Source of the DNA: Mycteria americana | Lineage: Eukaryota > Chordata > Aves > Ciconiiformes > Ciconiidae | Assembly (NCBI RefSeq): GCF_035582795.1 | Contig: NC_134374.1 | Span: forward strand, 24,567,798 to 24,631,797 | Direction of reading: 5' to 3' | DNA: 64,000 nt | Shown here: in pieces, positions 1 through 14,140 of the stretch | How positions within the stretch are numbered: position 1 is the stretch's first letter | Layout of the letters: each line of letters opens with the position of its first letter | Translations under genes and position numbers: made by a program | The notes under the pieces: model-generated | The model's database searches: none | What the model saw: only the letters and a program-made list of their open reading frames with translations | Told to the model about the DNA's origin: nothing

Positions 1-2389
1 TGGGCAGTATATTAAAAGCAAGATGCAGCGGAGCAAGAAGGCTCCTGCCAAGTACCAGCTCTGCACCGATGCACCGAGCTGTAAGGAATACCATCTGGTT
101 GCTTTATTATTTTTCAGACGCCCAAGGTAGCGTGTAGCCAAGAGGAATTCGCTGTCTTCTGTCCTTCTGCTACAGTGACAGGGTCCTGTCTGTAGCCACA
201 GAGAAGCCCTCAGTCTTTTGGACGGTTGGTTGTTATCTGAATAATCAACCGATGGCAAAAAGCAGGCTGGAGGTTCCTCTGACCTTTGCCTCGTCGCAAC
301 CCGACTCCGTGCGCCGTTCAGCTAGAGCATGTAATGAGGTACAGATGCGACAGATAGGATAATTAAATACACACAAATATTTGAGGGACTTTCAGGTTGT
401 GGCAAACTGATGAGGGCAGAAAACTCTTGATTGGGGCTGCTATCTTTGGGTTTTGGTGGAAAGAGGGGAGGAAGAGGAGCAAACAGCACGTCAGCCTTCC
501 TGTCTTTCACCCTGTTTTGCCGGACAACCAGATAAGCGCTTCCTCAGGAGTAAATCTGTGCAAAGGCTTGATTTATTTGGTTTGAATATTGACTTAAGTG
601 AAGACTCCCTTTGGACTATACCACATGTGAATTTTACTTTTTTTTTTTATTGCTGAAATGAAAAGAAAAGATGTTGAGTTCCACGACGCCTGTACTGAAA
701 CCTGTCCAACAGCCCTTGCAGGCACTGGCATGGGAGACCGGGATGCAAAACCCCGCTTTCCCCAGGGGTTCCTCCCCGCATCCACCTTCCCAGGCTGGTG
801 CCCTGGGTACCACCTTACGGGATGTTCTGGAGTCCATGTAGGGCACAGCGGGGCTTTGCTTTCCTTGCCTTCACAAGTAGATAGCATGGAGACCAAATTT
901 TTTTTTATTTTTAAGCAAAATAGTACTTTTTAAGGAAAAATTCTCAAGGGAGCTCTGCTCGAGGGCTCTGCAGTGAGCACGGCTCTCGTGCCTACCAGGC
1001 AGGACTGGTGGAGGTGGCTCCATGCAGTTGTTGCAGGTAAATAGGAGCACTCAGCTGGTGCTGTGTCCTCAGCCAAATCTTCATCTACTCACCCCACGCT
1101 TCCCACAGGATCTGGGAGCCTGTCTAGCATCGCTAGCTCTTTGCAGAGTTAAAGTCATCCCTTCCCTCAAGGTAGACGTCACCTTGCAGCACCGACATGT
1201 TGCTTGGGGAAGGACAAAGCTAACAAGTCTCACTTGATCCTTACCAAGAGAGACCATGGCTGTGCCATCAGGAGGACGCAGTTTTGGCTGAAGGTCTTCA
1301 CGGGCAGTCCCAGATCTGCGTGTCAGGAATACATCTCACCCGAGACTGCAGTTCCCAGCGGCCTCAGCTTGGTCTTAATGCAGGTTGGATTGAAGCCAGC
1401 TGGAGGGCTCCCATCAGCTCCTAACAGGCAAAAACTCAGCTAAACCCCCGGAGTTGTGCAGCAGGAAAGGTGCAACGCCATTGCCGCTGTGAATGAATGT
1501 GGGCATGGCCACCACGCTGACCTCGTACCGAGAAATAATTCCCAGCAGAGATGCTGAGGTGGGAAGCGATCTATCCTCACCTTGCACAGCGGCTCCTGAT
1601 CTCACGGGAGACGTTCGCCTGCAGTATCCCGCAGCTACGGGTACCTTCTGAGCCTCCACAGCTGAGCTGAAGATCTCTTGTGAGACTTGGCACGTCTTAC
1701 ATCTGGCTGTAGTGCTGCGAGAAGAGCGTGGTGTTTGGGCCAGACCTGGAAAATCCTCAGCCAGGGAGATGAGAGGAGATGGGGTGAGCACCATCAGGCT
1801 GCTCAGGTGCAAGTCCTGGAGAAAGGCCAGGCTGACTCCAAGTGTTTCATCGCTGCTTTGCAAATGTGACATTTTTTTCCTGCAATGCGCTGATAAAAAA
1901 GAGGGTGAGATCCAACGTGCGCTGACACTCTGGTCTGAAGTTCGCTATAAATTACGTTGTGCATAACGCAAACGTATTTGTTAATTTAATTAATTCATAA
2001 ACACCTGGCTACTGCCCATGCAGAACCGCCCAGAAACTCCTGAGCTGTGTCTGCAGCGCTTTCCCTTCTCCTCGCTTTCCTCCTCGCCTCCTTCCGGAGC
2101 CGCCCCGAGGTTTCCCGCTGAAGCCCGGCTGCTGGGTCGGCTCCTGCGCAGCCCCGGACCGCGCCGCGCTGACAGCCGTGCTGCAGAGTTCAACTTCAAA
2201 CGCACCATTTTGTGGCCCATCCGAGCATTTGGCTTCAAGACAAATATGTGGGAACACGGCTCCAAACACCCGGATCAATCCCCCTCAATAAGATTTCATG
2301 CATTTTCAAATGGTATCCGTCTTGATTTGGAAAACAAAAAGCAAGGAAAAGACAACAGCTAAAAACCTTCCCAGTGCACAAAGTGAGAA

Positions 2390-2680
2390 ATGTGGCTTTA
2401 ATTTAGACAACTAATCGCTTCCAGCTGAACCAGCCATTAAAAACAGTTGAAGAATTACAATGTAAATAGATTAATGCAGACAAAGCAACATGTGCGCTAT
2501 TCCATGTCTTCTTGTTACCTACAAAATACTTGGGCAGTGACACACTGTTAGTCTAAGCCACTTGTTAGGTTCTGTGCTAATCAGCTAAAATTAAATAAAC
2601 ATGACTGATAAAAATGACTGTTGTGTTTGAAAATTGATGCACCAACAGAATTTACTCCAGGAGACAATTACAGATGATTA
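2390..2680. promoter_or_regulatory. Candidate conserved noncoding element
   Basis: An AT-rich, almost CpG-free stretch with several homeodomain-type TAAT/ATTA cores and no repeat structure or open frame. This composition, between GC-richer neutral-looking flanks, is typical of vertebrate developmental enhancers beside T-box genes. The call rests on composition only; no alignment was possible. Confidence 0.22.
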
Positions 2681-4639
2681 AGTAACAAAGAAATAATTCC
2701 TACAGCAAAGGGGAAAAGCCCGCGGTGCAGGGAAGGGGCACTTCTTCGTGTGCCATCCCTGTCTCTCGGAGGGATGAGCCAAAGCCGCAGGAAGGTCTAT
2801 GGATGGGCAGAAACCCCAAAGGAGCCTTTCTACCCCGGGATTCTCCAGTGACAGACTAAAAAAGGGCTGGAAAATCAGTATTTTGCTGTCGGAAGAGCAC
2901 GTACCTAGATTGTACCTCCAGCATCCCCCTCTTCCCACCCAAGGGATCAATCTCTTCGACAAATTTGATGTCCTTTGAAATGCAAAGCATTGCACAGAAG
3001 TGCTCACAGGTGAACCGTGTAAGTGATAAATATGATATCTTTCTAAATAACAATGTTAATTTAAATAATAAAGCCAATTTCCTTTGTCATCAGAATGAGA
3101 GCAGATGAAGACTCCTCTTCTAAAATGGACAATATTCTTCAGGTAGTCTTTTCATTCTTAAAGCGATTTATTATTAGAACGATAATATTCACTGGAAGCC
3201 TAAGAAAGGGAGCAGTTTCCAAAATAAAAAATAAATGGGGGGGGGGGAAGTGGTGTGGTGTATTTTTTTTCTTCTCCACGAGGCCCGTTGGTAGGAGCTT
3301 CGTGGTAACAGAGACGTCCAGACGGCTGCCAGGCTGCCAGGCACGCGTAAATGAAAGGCGTCATTTGCAAAGCACGGGACGGTAACGAAGAGAACCAAAC
3401 GGCCCTCGTTACTCACCAGTGAACTTTGCCGTCACCTATAAGAAGACCTGCTCGTCGGGGGGGTGAGGGGCACGGTGTGGTGGAGGGGCCGTGTTTCGGG
3501 CCGTATCCTGGTGCTGGGCTCACTCTGACCGGGTGACAACCCGCTGGGGTGGGTACGTGCAGAGAAGCACTGTACGCGATAGACTTTTAATCAAGAAGCC
3601 GTCACCCTTCGCTTCTCTCCCTAACGCCTTCCTAAGGTTTCCACGGGTCAGCTCGTATCTCGGCGATGAGTGTACGATGCTTACGTGTATCTTCTTGCAA
3701 ACGCCGGCAGCACCGTTGATCTTCCAGGTCCATCTGTCCAGGTTAAACAGGCACATTCGGCAAAGCTCGAGGGATGTGGTTTCCGTGAAGCCGAAGAACT
3801 CTGGCCACTGGGAACAGCCTGGACATCTTCCCACAAGCTTGGCTCCAACAGAGCGCTTACAGCCCTGCTTACGCTTCCAGACAAAAATACCAATTATTCC
3901 CTGTCCTAGGACCCTAACGTATATGGGAGGAAGATAAAACTTGGTCTACTATTACTTTCGCTGGGATATTTTAAAAATGCTAGCTACAATCAGAAGAGAT
4001 TTCGGCAGGCCCGCAGCAGCACAGGGGTGCTGGCACAGCCCCTTGAGAGGACCGAGTCCCTAAGGGGTGACGGGGGCCTTTAGCGGGACACGTGTTGCAC
4101 GTGTTGGTGTTTGCAGGAATTGTGAACCTGGGAGAAAGTGCCTCTTGCTGTCCTGAGTGCAGCAGGCATGAAATAAGTTGTTTATCACATTTTACTGTGG
4201 TAAATGGAATATTTTGTCGCCAGGAGCCGTATTATTAAGCTGACTCCTCTGCGGATCTCAACGCAGGCATTTCTACATAACTTTTTCACATATTTTCTTT
4301 AGCACGCTCATATCCTTTAGTATCTCACCGAAACACGTGTTCAAGTCGAGATTAGCCCCTATGAAATGAAAATCGCTTGGGGTGCGGAGGGGGAAGTGGA
4401 ATATTATTCTTTATCCTGAATTGAAATATTAGAAGCTGACTTCTGAATTATACTCCGGGTTAACCGAGCTATAATTGAGATTGAAATTGGTCCGCTATTT
4501 TTGGTACAGCCTGGAAAGCTCCAAGTCTTATTCCCATTTGTGCCGGTGGAAATCCCCACCCATCATCTCAAATTCTGCTCTGCCCGTACCTTCGGGGTGA
4601 AGAGTGCCTCCCTGGCTCCTTCCTCCCCGAAATAATGAT

Positions 4640-4800
4640 AAATGACAGCTAGTCAAAATTGTAGCCGGCTATTGCTCCTTGCCAAAGAGATGAGAGGCGG
4701 GCGAGAAGGGGCTTCTCCCCCGAAAGCTGATTGACAGCCGGGGTCAGGGTGGGGGAAGCATTCGCTGGACCCTGTCAGATCACAGGGAGCTGCTGACAGC
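4640..4800. promoter_or_regulatory. MEIS/PBX site cluster (candidate enhancer)
   Basis: The decamer TGATTGACAG at 4728-4737 is a full match to the PBX-MEIS/PREP composite site. Three further MEIS half-sites (TGACAG or its complement) lie at 4643-4648, 4772-4777 and 4794-4799, so four occur in about 160 bp. The segment is about 12.7 kb beyond the TBX22 stop codon. PBX and MEIS proteins are established regulators of facial mesenchyme, the tissue where TBX22 acts. Linking the cluster to TBX22 is inference from position. Confidence 0.33.
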
Positions 4801-7800
4801 TCGCGCCGCAGTGCACTTCCCTCGCCCGGCGAGATTTATGCTGCGATTCGGAGGGTGCTAATTAAACTCTGCTTTGCTTAGAACAGCCTGGGGGGGGGGG
4901 AAAAAAAAAAACCAAAAAAAACCCCACCCCAAAATTACAATGCGCTGCTTTAAATCTAAGCTTTTGTTCTGCAAGGGCTACCTAGAGGTGGTTGGGTTTC
5001 CATGGAGGAACAAGTAGCGATGCTTCTTAACGCTTTAAAATATTAAATCAAAGTTGGTGTGAGTTTGTATTCCTCAAGCCAGCGCCGTATAGCAGCAAAC
5101 AGTGTTTCTCAGCTGGTGATTAGCAATCGGCTGGGAAAGCTGCTTATTGCCTGGGACAGGCGGTATGGGGACGTGCCTGCTGTGGGATGGGTCTCCTGCA
5201 GCTCCCGGGCTGGCCGAGGCAGAGCTGGGCTACGAGGAGCTCTTGGTTTCTCGTCCAAGTGCAATTTAGAGAGTGCCAAAAGGACGCGGACACTGTGCAC
5301 GTCCTCCCGGCTCTTCCAGAGCAGCAGAAATCCCCCGGGAATACGCTCCACGGGTGTATTACGGACAGTATGGTGCCTATAAGCGACGGTGGAATGGACA
5401 GAAGAGCTGCCCAAACCAGATTCATCAGTGGATTAATGGGAGCTGCTCTCGTTGGGACTGTCCTGCCATTAGCAGCAAGAATCAAACAAGAGGTTAATAT
5501 TAAACGAGTAACTCACGGCAGTCAGACTTTTAAATCTTCTACTAATTTGGTGCATTAAAAGCTGGAAGAGTGTGACGTTGTGAAATGGCAACTTTACATA
5601 TAATAATAACTACTGCTGATTATCACTATATATTGAACGTTATTTGGGCAGAGAAAATCAGTTGGGCTAGATCACAGCTGAGCTTAAACGTAGTTTGGGA
5701 AGGATACTGTGGAGGAGTTGGTGGTTGTCAGGGTGTGAATATGTTGTGCTTTAGGATCTTTGCTTTAAAGCCAGAACTACTACCACCGACGATGCAGTTG
5801 GGTCCTTTCTCTTTGCCGAAAGCGCAGTGCAAAGGGGCAGAGCACGATGGGCAGCCAGAAAAAGGCGCAGTGCACCGATGGCACTGATCCATCACCCCTC
5901 CCCGTGACCGGCCACCTCTGAACGGAGAGCGCTGAGCTCCTGCTCTCGCCTCCAGCTCCGGGAAGAAAGGAAAAGCTGAGATCACTGAAAAAAACCCTTT
6001 ATTGCTTCAATCCTGTACGCTGCTGTTAAAGTTGTTGGGCTTTTGGCCGTATCCTGGCCAGGCTGCGAATGCGAACCACCAGCCGTGGCCTCGGCAGGTC
6101 TGCCTTCACCCTGCCCTCGCAGAAACCAAGGCAGGGTTTCCTCCAAACCCTCTCCAGGTGATTTATACTTCCACGCCGAAGGAAATGCCAACATCACTGT
6201 GGTTTAGCCCGGTTCTGCTCACGCTAGGCTTGATTTTGGGCAGTGCTGACCACCTGCAGCCCAGAAGCAGCTGTGGGGTGACACTTGCAAGGTGGGATGT
6301 CACCTCGGCCCGTGGTAGCTGTCATCTCTCCACGCTTGCAAGCGCGATGGACCGAAATCGTGGAAAGACGGGGAGGAAGCTGATCCTGCTTCTGCCTTCT
6401 GCTACAATCCTTCAGCATCAAAATGGTCCAAAGCCAAGCCAAAAGGAGACAAAAAGGAAACGAGGCGGTGTGGGATTTCCCGGAGGAGCTCCTTGGTTTG
6501 CACCGGGAGCAAAGCAAAATACAAAGTGAGATTAAAAAAAACCAAATGAATGGGAAAAAAAAAAAAAAAAAGGGCAAATGGTCTGTGATAACCCGCATCT
6601 CATTGTTAAATGTTATCGGTGTCTACAGGTTACTGGAAAAACAAAGGGGCCAGATGGCAGCCCCTCGCCGGAGCAGGGCTGTTTGCTAAGGGCTGCGGGC
6701 GGCCCTGGTGCTGCCCAGGAGGGAGCAAAATTCCTCCTTAAATCTCAATTCCAGATTTGGGAGCTCCCCACGAAGGTGCCCTGGCAGCTCGACGGCCGCT
6801 CCCAGCCTCCGCATGGAGCGACGAGGCGAGGAAGCCGCTTCGGTCCCCCCGGCTTTCTCTGTTTTGTGCTTTTGATGCTATTTTTCTGATTGTTTTTTTT
6901 AAACTAAAATTGCTTATGTGAGTGCTGGAAGCCAAAGGGAGGTAAGGTGTGAGCTGGCCCTGGCTGCCTTCGGCGGTCCTTGCTCTCGCCTTGATGGTTG
7001 AGATTGATTCAACTATTATTTTTCTTGCAAAATGCCTTAAAGCCCCCAGTGGTAAAGCGCATAAATCAGAGAAATATTCATCTGTGGGTTCCTGTGTCAG
7101 AAGGTAAAAATCCTCTGTTAAAAATCAATACTGTAAGCTAAAATCAATTAACTTGAACTTCAAGCCTGCATTTCAAAACTAAAGAAAACTTCCTCTTGCT
7201 TTAACCCTCCGAACAAACAAATTAATTTTATATTTTATTTGCTAGAACGGTGGATAATTATCTTTCAATACCATCAGTGCAAAACTATCTTAATAATAAA
7301 TTATTTCCACTACTGCAGCGAAGAGGTGTGTTAGTATGGTGGGGTCAGGATGCTGGGAGGGAGGGAAGAGGGCACAGAGCTGGAAACAGAAGTGCACTAA
7401 ATTGGCAGATATTAAATGTTAACCAGTTAACGAAACGGTTGGTGGATTCAGTCACGTCAGTGAGGGCCGTTAACGAAGCGATGACGCTATTGTGAAAACC
7501 AGAGGTGACACTGTTGTGAAAAGCAAAGCGACAGGCAGAGCTGACCTGGTCCTAGAGAAGATGCTGAATTCATTTCTTCCATCATCTCAGAGGGAAACAG
7601 CACTCAGTGCGTCGCGCATGGAACAGAATGCTACCAAGGACACCGAAGTACTTTTTACATAATTAATCGTAAAGTATCAGAGCACGGGACCTGCACCCCA
7701 GCAGAGGGAAGGGGAGAGCAGCGCTCGCCGGATGGGAGAGGAGGAGCAGGACGGCAAGGACGGGGATCCACCACCGGGACGTGGCGGTGGTGGCCGCGTC

Positions 7801-8299
7801 CAGGGAGCAGCACGGGACAAAAATCACATCGTTTGGGAACGAGCACCAATTAAGTACGTGCCATTTCTTAACGCTGACGCGCTAACGCGGCGCTCGGACT
7901 ACGCCACGCGTAGGGGACACGGAGGGACACGTGAAATAAATTACCAAACTGCAGCCCTGCCTCCCTCGTTTCCCCCCGGCTTCGCCCCAGGGCTCCCCGC
8001 GTCCTGAAGGTCGATTTGCGGACGCGTGTCGGCGAGTCGCCTCCGCGCAGCCCCGGCGTTTCCCGGCGAAGCTGCCTGGGCGGCGTGCGTCTGCCGGGGA
8101 AGAGGTATCCCCTTGCAAGGAAAACACGGGGCAGGTGCACGTGTCGGGAATAGAGCCCTTCGGAATTAACAACCTGAAAGGATTTGATTTAGCTCAATTT
8201 ATCGACGGGTGCAAACAAGCAAAAAGTATGGCGGGTTGAGATGATTAAATGCGATGGGGGTCTACCAAAGGCGTGACCGAGGAATTAATATGCAGCTTA

Positions 8300-8960
8300 T
8301 AAACAAGCTGCGGGGAACAGTCGAGGGGAAGCAAACAAGACCCAGAATAGATTTCTCTCCAAATGTCTCACGAAGCCAAGGAATCCGCTGATATAAACGC
8401 AGGAATTGCAACTGGCCACATGAAACAAAGCTCCGCTTTCAGTGGCACCTGGGGATGGCGAGATGGAAGTAATTCCTCTTTAATGAAGATATTGTTATGT
8501 GTCTGAGGCTTTCAGCAGAGCAGCAATCTCCGCTGCCTGGGAAAAGAGGGGATTAAGTTACAGCCCGGCTCTGCTGGAGGAGAAACCCCCTGTTTTAAGC
8601 AAAACCTTAGCTTGCGCTATCTGTTTAATGTGTTGCACGCCATTTGCGGCATAAACATTTCCAGTTCATTTTAATTTCATATCGTAGGAGAATAATAAAG
8701 ACAGCAGGGTTATTGGTCGCAGCTGCGTGAATGTGGCAAACGTAACTTGAAGAATTAGTCTGTCAAAGAGACAGAGCCAGATATTATTGTTTTTTCCCTT
8801 ACAGTCTTGCCAGCAGTTAAATAGGGGATTTTATTAAAAATATTCATGTAATTAAAATCTATAGTCTTGAAAGCCTTTAGAGGAACTGGAGTTAAACCAA
8901 AATAAGACATTTACATTCAGATGTTGTCGGTTTCTAACAATACGACGCTGCCTTCAGTTT
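8300..8960. promoter_or_regulatory. Candidate conserved noncoding element
   Basis: About 660 bp of moderately AT-rich sequence with very few CpGs and many TAAT/ATTA and AATTA cores, and no frame or tandem repeat. It sits directly after a CpG-rich patch (about 7680-8170) of quite different composition. The contrast suggests selection on noncoding sequence, but only cross-species alignment can decide. Confidence 0.22.
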
Positions 8961-11900
8961 ATAAAGCAAAAAAAGAAGTTTTTTTTAACTTCAGTCTTAG
9001 GTTTTAAAGTTTAGGTAGCTTTGAAACGTGCAGTGATTGATGTAGCTTAAAAGGACAACCTTTCTAGGAAGCATTAAATTTGGTTATGGAAATTCATTAC
9101 TGTTATGATCTGGGGGACTGGTGTGTCCTGAGAGGGAGAAATGAGTTTTATTCAGCACACGTGTAGTTTTAACAACCAATGCCTGGGTTTTCAGCCGTTG
9201 TCCATCAGCGTGATGGATCGTCCTTCCCTTCTCTCACTTCCCAAACCCCAACCCAGGCTGGAACGGAGAATTTTCCCAAAGTGACGGAAATACCTCTGGC
9301 GCAAAGCAGACCCAACAGCCACCCAGAGCCGTTTCTTTTTTCTGCCTTTTTTTTTCTTCTTCTTCTTTTTCTCTAAGCTTTGTCCAGTAATAAACAACTG
9401 TTTCAATCTGCTGCACTGATCAAAAGAAATGTTTTAATCAGTCCCAGGCAAAATATCATGCTATTATGTTATCACTGGAGCAAATCATCGAAAATACAAA
9501 ACAAAAATATCAGTTTAATACGCTCCAGATCAGGAATGTCTTGAAGAAACTTGCCTTCCTCACAGGTGTGTCCTATTTTAAGAAAAAAAAAGAAGAATTA
9601 AAGCGCGGGGGCTGGCGCTGGGGCAAGCGTGGCTGTCAGGGCAGAAATGCCGAGATCAAAACTGAGCAAGCCCAATTACTGCAAATAAACCGCTCAAAAT
9701 GCTTTCCCCTACCCCAGGGATGTTTGACTGATTTTTTTAAAATTGACAAATTATCTGAATATCACTCATCTGTGTTTTCACCTGCTGCAAAGCAAATCCA
9801 CGGGGAGAGCCGCGGGGACACCGACCCGGGCCCTGCTACCTCCAAACCATGGCTCTGGCCATGGGATGCATCTCCAAGGAAACCCAGAAGCCTCCAAATT
9901 TTGGAGATAATTTTCCCACCAGGAGCCTGAGCAGGGTCTGGATGCGACGCGGGGTGATGGGAGCCGTCAGCGGATGCAGGAGCATCCCTGCCCCGCGAGC
10001 CCGACGCGTGATGGCTAGCAGAGGTACTCACCATCTCCTCTGAAAAATTCCGGCTTCAGCAGAGCTGGATCTCATTTCCATCCTCTGCTCTGTTCTGTGT
10101 CCAAGAGACCTACCCAGTGAAATTCCTCCTTTTTATGGCCCATGATGCCAGCTGCACGAATGATACTCGAAAACAATTTAAAAATAAGTGATCTTTTGGT
10201 CATTTGGGAAGCTCGAGTGCGGAGCAGGGTGCTGCGGCCGTCTCACCAGCCAGACCCGGCAACCACGCTCCTCGGGTCAGCAGTTAATGGGATGTGCTCT
10301 CAGGTGGTCCTTTTATATACGTTGAATTGAAGAAATCCTGACTCTTCACAGGGTCTTCAAAGCAGTGAGAGGAGCTGGTCAAGGAGGAGAGGTCCACGCT
10401 GGCACGCGCGGCTCTCAAACACCACCCAAACCCATTTGGCCAAAAACCATCTCAGAAAGTGAGGACGTTGGCTTGGGAAGGAGGAACGGCAGCGGGGATG
10501 AAGCACCAGGACCTGGCCAGATCCACATGAGCTTTTCCCTGTCCTCTCGTTGATACCCCTTCCTTCAAGAGCTTCTCTTCGCAATTCCACCGTCCAACAT
10601 GGCAAGTGTCAGCACTTTCAAAGCATGAAGGCTTTGAAATGTTGAGTTTCGTTTCAGTTGGAAATGAAGTTTGGGGCTTCACTTTACTTTGATTTGGTTT
10701 AATCTCAAAAATCTCCAGGAAATAGAGTTATATTTCTTCTACCAGTCTAAATGCTTAAGTTCTGGTAGTATTGAGAAGCGAAGCAAAGGGGGGCTGATGT
10801 TATCTGTTAGAATAGCCCAAATAGAGACATTATCCTGCTTTTATGAAAGCCAAAGGCCGAATTCATATTTATTTGAGCTGCAGCAGAATCTGGCTTATAT
10901 CCTGGACATTGCAACATATTGTTTCAATCTATATTTTTATTAGCAATATTGATAACGTTAGAAGAAATACGATACAGGAAATAGCTTATCAACTTTGATT
11001 AATTTTATCGTAAGAATTTTAATGAAGATAAAAGAAGAATTCGGCAAAGGGCTGAAGCTAAAAGTGTTGTCGGTAAATGGAGAGGGAAGCAGGCGGAGAG
11101 AAGCCGGGCGGTACCTGCCCGTCCTGAGCGGGGCGGCTGGGTAGTCGGCATGGTTTTTACTCCACGGAAGAATAACAGTTGGGAATCAATGTTTTTAAGA
11201 CAGTTAATTCTCTGCTTTAAGATTATTAACACTTTCGTACATGACGATTCGCTGCAAGACTGTAGGAATGAAGATAGTGGTGTGAACCTAAATTAAATCT
11301 CTCCATCATTCAGAGGCAGTGGAGCCTGTAGCTCACGCTCCTGCTTTTAAAGCCCCGGGAAATATTCACAGGCTTGGATGAAACGCTCTCGTTGCAGGGA
11401 GAAAACCCCTAATTCCAGCACCTAAACCTCAAGTCCTGCAAGAGGATCAGATCTTACTCGGCTCCCTTGAAGGTGCCTTTGGGACGGGGAGGTTTTGCCT
11501 TCGAGCGGTCCCGCAGCTTTGGGGCACGCAGGAGCTTTCCAAGCTGCCAGCCTGCCCTCCTTGCGCTCCCTCATCTGATATTAATTCTTCGTTTTAACAC
11601 TGTATTACCGTATTATGAACAGTTTAGCACTGGAAATGTTTCTCTATATCTGGATTTATGCTTTTCTTTTTTGTTGTTTTGTAAGATTAAAATGGCAGCC
11701 TGCATGGAGGGCATCGTGGTGCCGGTTGAGGATAAACGAGTCCCTCCTCCTGGATTGCTCCATTTTGTCCTGGTGTTGAAGACACCCATAAAACACAATC
11801 CTACCCCCAAAATTTACCAGAAAGCAGAATCTGCCAGGCGTTTAAAGTAACACATGATGGAAGATGATGGTTAAAACCACCGAGTGCTTGGGGTGAGGTG

Positions 11901-12885
11901 GGCACAGCCAGGGCAGCATCCGACTGTGCAAACAGGTATCACGGTCCTTCCCACGGCGATGCCGACCGGCGTTTAATATCGTGTATTTGAAACCTTCCCG
12001 GCGAGCGCAACAGCAGTGAGCGTCTTCTCCCAAACCTGAATAAAAAAAGGGTATTTCTGCTGGCTTCAGGCTGCAGGTCCACGGTGAAGGGATGCAGCAG
12101 CTCGCTCCGACGGACCGGCAGCCGGAGCAGAAGGCAGCAACCATCCCCAGAGCATCATCTGAGCAAGAATAACTCTAAGTAACCAGGCAAGTCCATTACT
12201 CTTTTCTGCCTTTTGGAGTCGAGGCCCCGTTTTATTTGCAGGCCTGACTGGAAGCAGATGGACCTGTCAGGGCTCGCTCAGGCAGGTGAGCCCAACCGGG
12301 CGGATGAGCTGCTAAGTGCTCCCAGCTGCTGGGCAGGGCCCGGAGGAAATTGTTGGAGCTGGGACCCAGCTCAGAGATGAGGTCTGGAGTCAGCGCCAAG
12401 AAGGAAAAAGTTAATTTCTCCAAAAAGCCGTTCTCTAAAAACCTGAAAGAGTGAGGCTTTTAAAATAAGAGAAAATATCTGAAAACGTCTTTAGTGCATC
12501 TAATATATCTTCAGACTTCAGAGAGCTAGAAGCCATCGCTGGTTTTGTTCAGGGTCTGCCTCCTTAGACAGCAAATATTATTTTTCCTGGGGGTTCTCCC
12601 TTATCGCTGGTGTTTTCCTCTCCAGAAAGGTCTTGAATTTTACTTGCTGGTTTGTGTCATTTGATTTATAAGCTCAAGGGGTCCTTCACAAAACCTGGAC
12701 TACTTCTTGTACTTAATTGCTACAATAAACTTAAAACTTGGTGCTTTAGGATAAGCAATCTGGGAGGAAATTGTTTGACGTATGGAAGTAGACGGTAGGT
12801 CTTTCTTGTGAACGTCACCAAAGGGACACAGGGGAGACGCGGGTTTATAAATAACTATAAAATTCAGAAACTACACGAGCTCGCT

Positions 12886-12935
12886 GAGAGCAGAGCTCTA
12901 TTAAGCGAGAGCAGAGCTCTATTAAGCGAGAGCAG
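12886..12935. repeat. 21-bp tandem repeat, 2.4 copies
   Basis: Two identical 21-bp units (12886-12906 and 12907-12927), each carrying CAGAGCTCTATTAAGC, are followed by the first 8 bases of a third unit. Identity is complete, so the duplication is recent. Confidence 0.9.
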
Positions 12936-13859
12936 CTTGCAGCGCGATACCCGACATCTGCAAAAGTCCTTGCAGCCAGTATAATTCCCAACAGCCTCAG
13001 CTGCTGCGCCCAGGCTGTCTGACACCGGCTTTAACTCCACGGGGGCCGGGAGGCTGCGATTTGCACAGACGCAGCCGAGCGCAGAAAGGGGTGCCCGGAG
13101 CTTGCATCCCAAAATGCAGATCAACAGGTGAAAGAAAAGGTGGTTAACAAGGCGCAAGCTTTTATTCCCGTTGCAAGGAAGGTGGTTTTTCTTCCCCTTT
13201 TCAAAATTACTTTATCAACGATAACTCTTTATGTTTTAAAAGCTGGTTTTTTCCAGCGCTCCGTGGCTGCAGCGTCGGTGGAGCGCAGAGGCCGCTGAGC
13301 CGGCGTGGATGGGGCTGCTGCTGCAGCGGGCGGGCGATGCCGGGGCTGCCCGCCACGGCTCCGGTGCTCCGAGTGACATGGCGATAGAGCAAATTGGGAA
13401 ATACATTCAGCGCGTAAACGCCAAGGAACGAGGTAGCACTTGCAGCGCCGCAAAGCGCGGCTCCGGCCATCGAGAGCTCGTGGCACGGCCCCGGGAGGAG
13501 TCGGGGGACGCATCCCCCTGCACCCGCTGCCCAAAACGCATCCAGGGGCCGGAGAGCCGCCGCGGCGCCGGCGATTTTAAAATTCTGCCTTCAGATGCTG
13601 TACCTCTTATTTAGCTTTCTGAGCCATATTTTAAAAGAGTCGCTGCATATTTTGCGTGTTCTGGGAGACAAACAGGCACCCAAAACTAGGAAGAAAGAAC
13701 ACGTAAATATTGCGGAGTCATCTGTTTCCGATAACGCGTGTTTACATATTAATGTGCAATACAAATTTGTAAACATGAGCATTTGAAACGTTTGTAGGAA
13801 CCGATACCGGCCTTTTCCCTTTCTGCAGCTTTATTGGAACAGCATGTCCCCCCTGGCCC

Positions 13860-14140
13860 CAGCCACACATGTACATCATTTTAATACTGGATGCGTTTCA
13901 AATGTTCGGGGTGCTTATTTGTTCTGGTCTATCTGGCTACCCAATCCTCGTTTGTTTTGCATAATTGTGATACAAATTATCATCTAATTACAGACCAAAC
14001 CTCGGAAGATCAAATGTAAACCAAGGCACTTCGATCAGAAAAAGCTACATCCGACGCTCCCTCTACACGTTTGGCTTCTCCAATAGATGTATTAAATTTG
14101 GGTGAAACTGGATAGTAAACTGCACTTTGATTAAAAATAT
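13860..14140. promoter_or_regulatory. Candidate conserved noncoding element
   Basis: An AT-rich segment dense in homeodomain cores, including GCATAATTGTG and TCATCTAATTACAG within 13960-13995, with almost no CpG and no open frame. It lies about 3.5 kb beyond the TBX22 stop codon. The call is by composition only. Confidence 0.25.

Noticed and set aside
6945..6952. T-box half-site AGGTGTGA as evidence of TBX22 autoregulation
   Set aside because: An isolated 8-mer is expected about twice in 64 kb on both strands, and no paired or clustered sites were seen near it.
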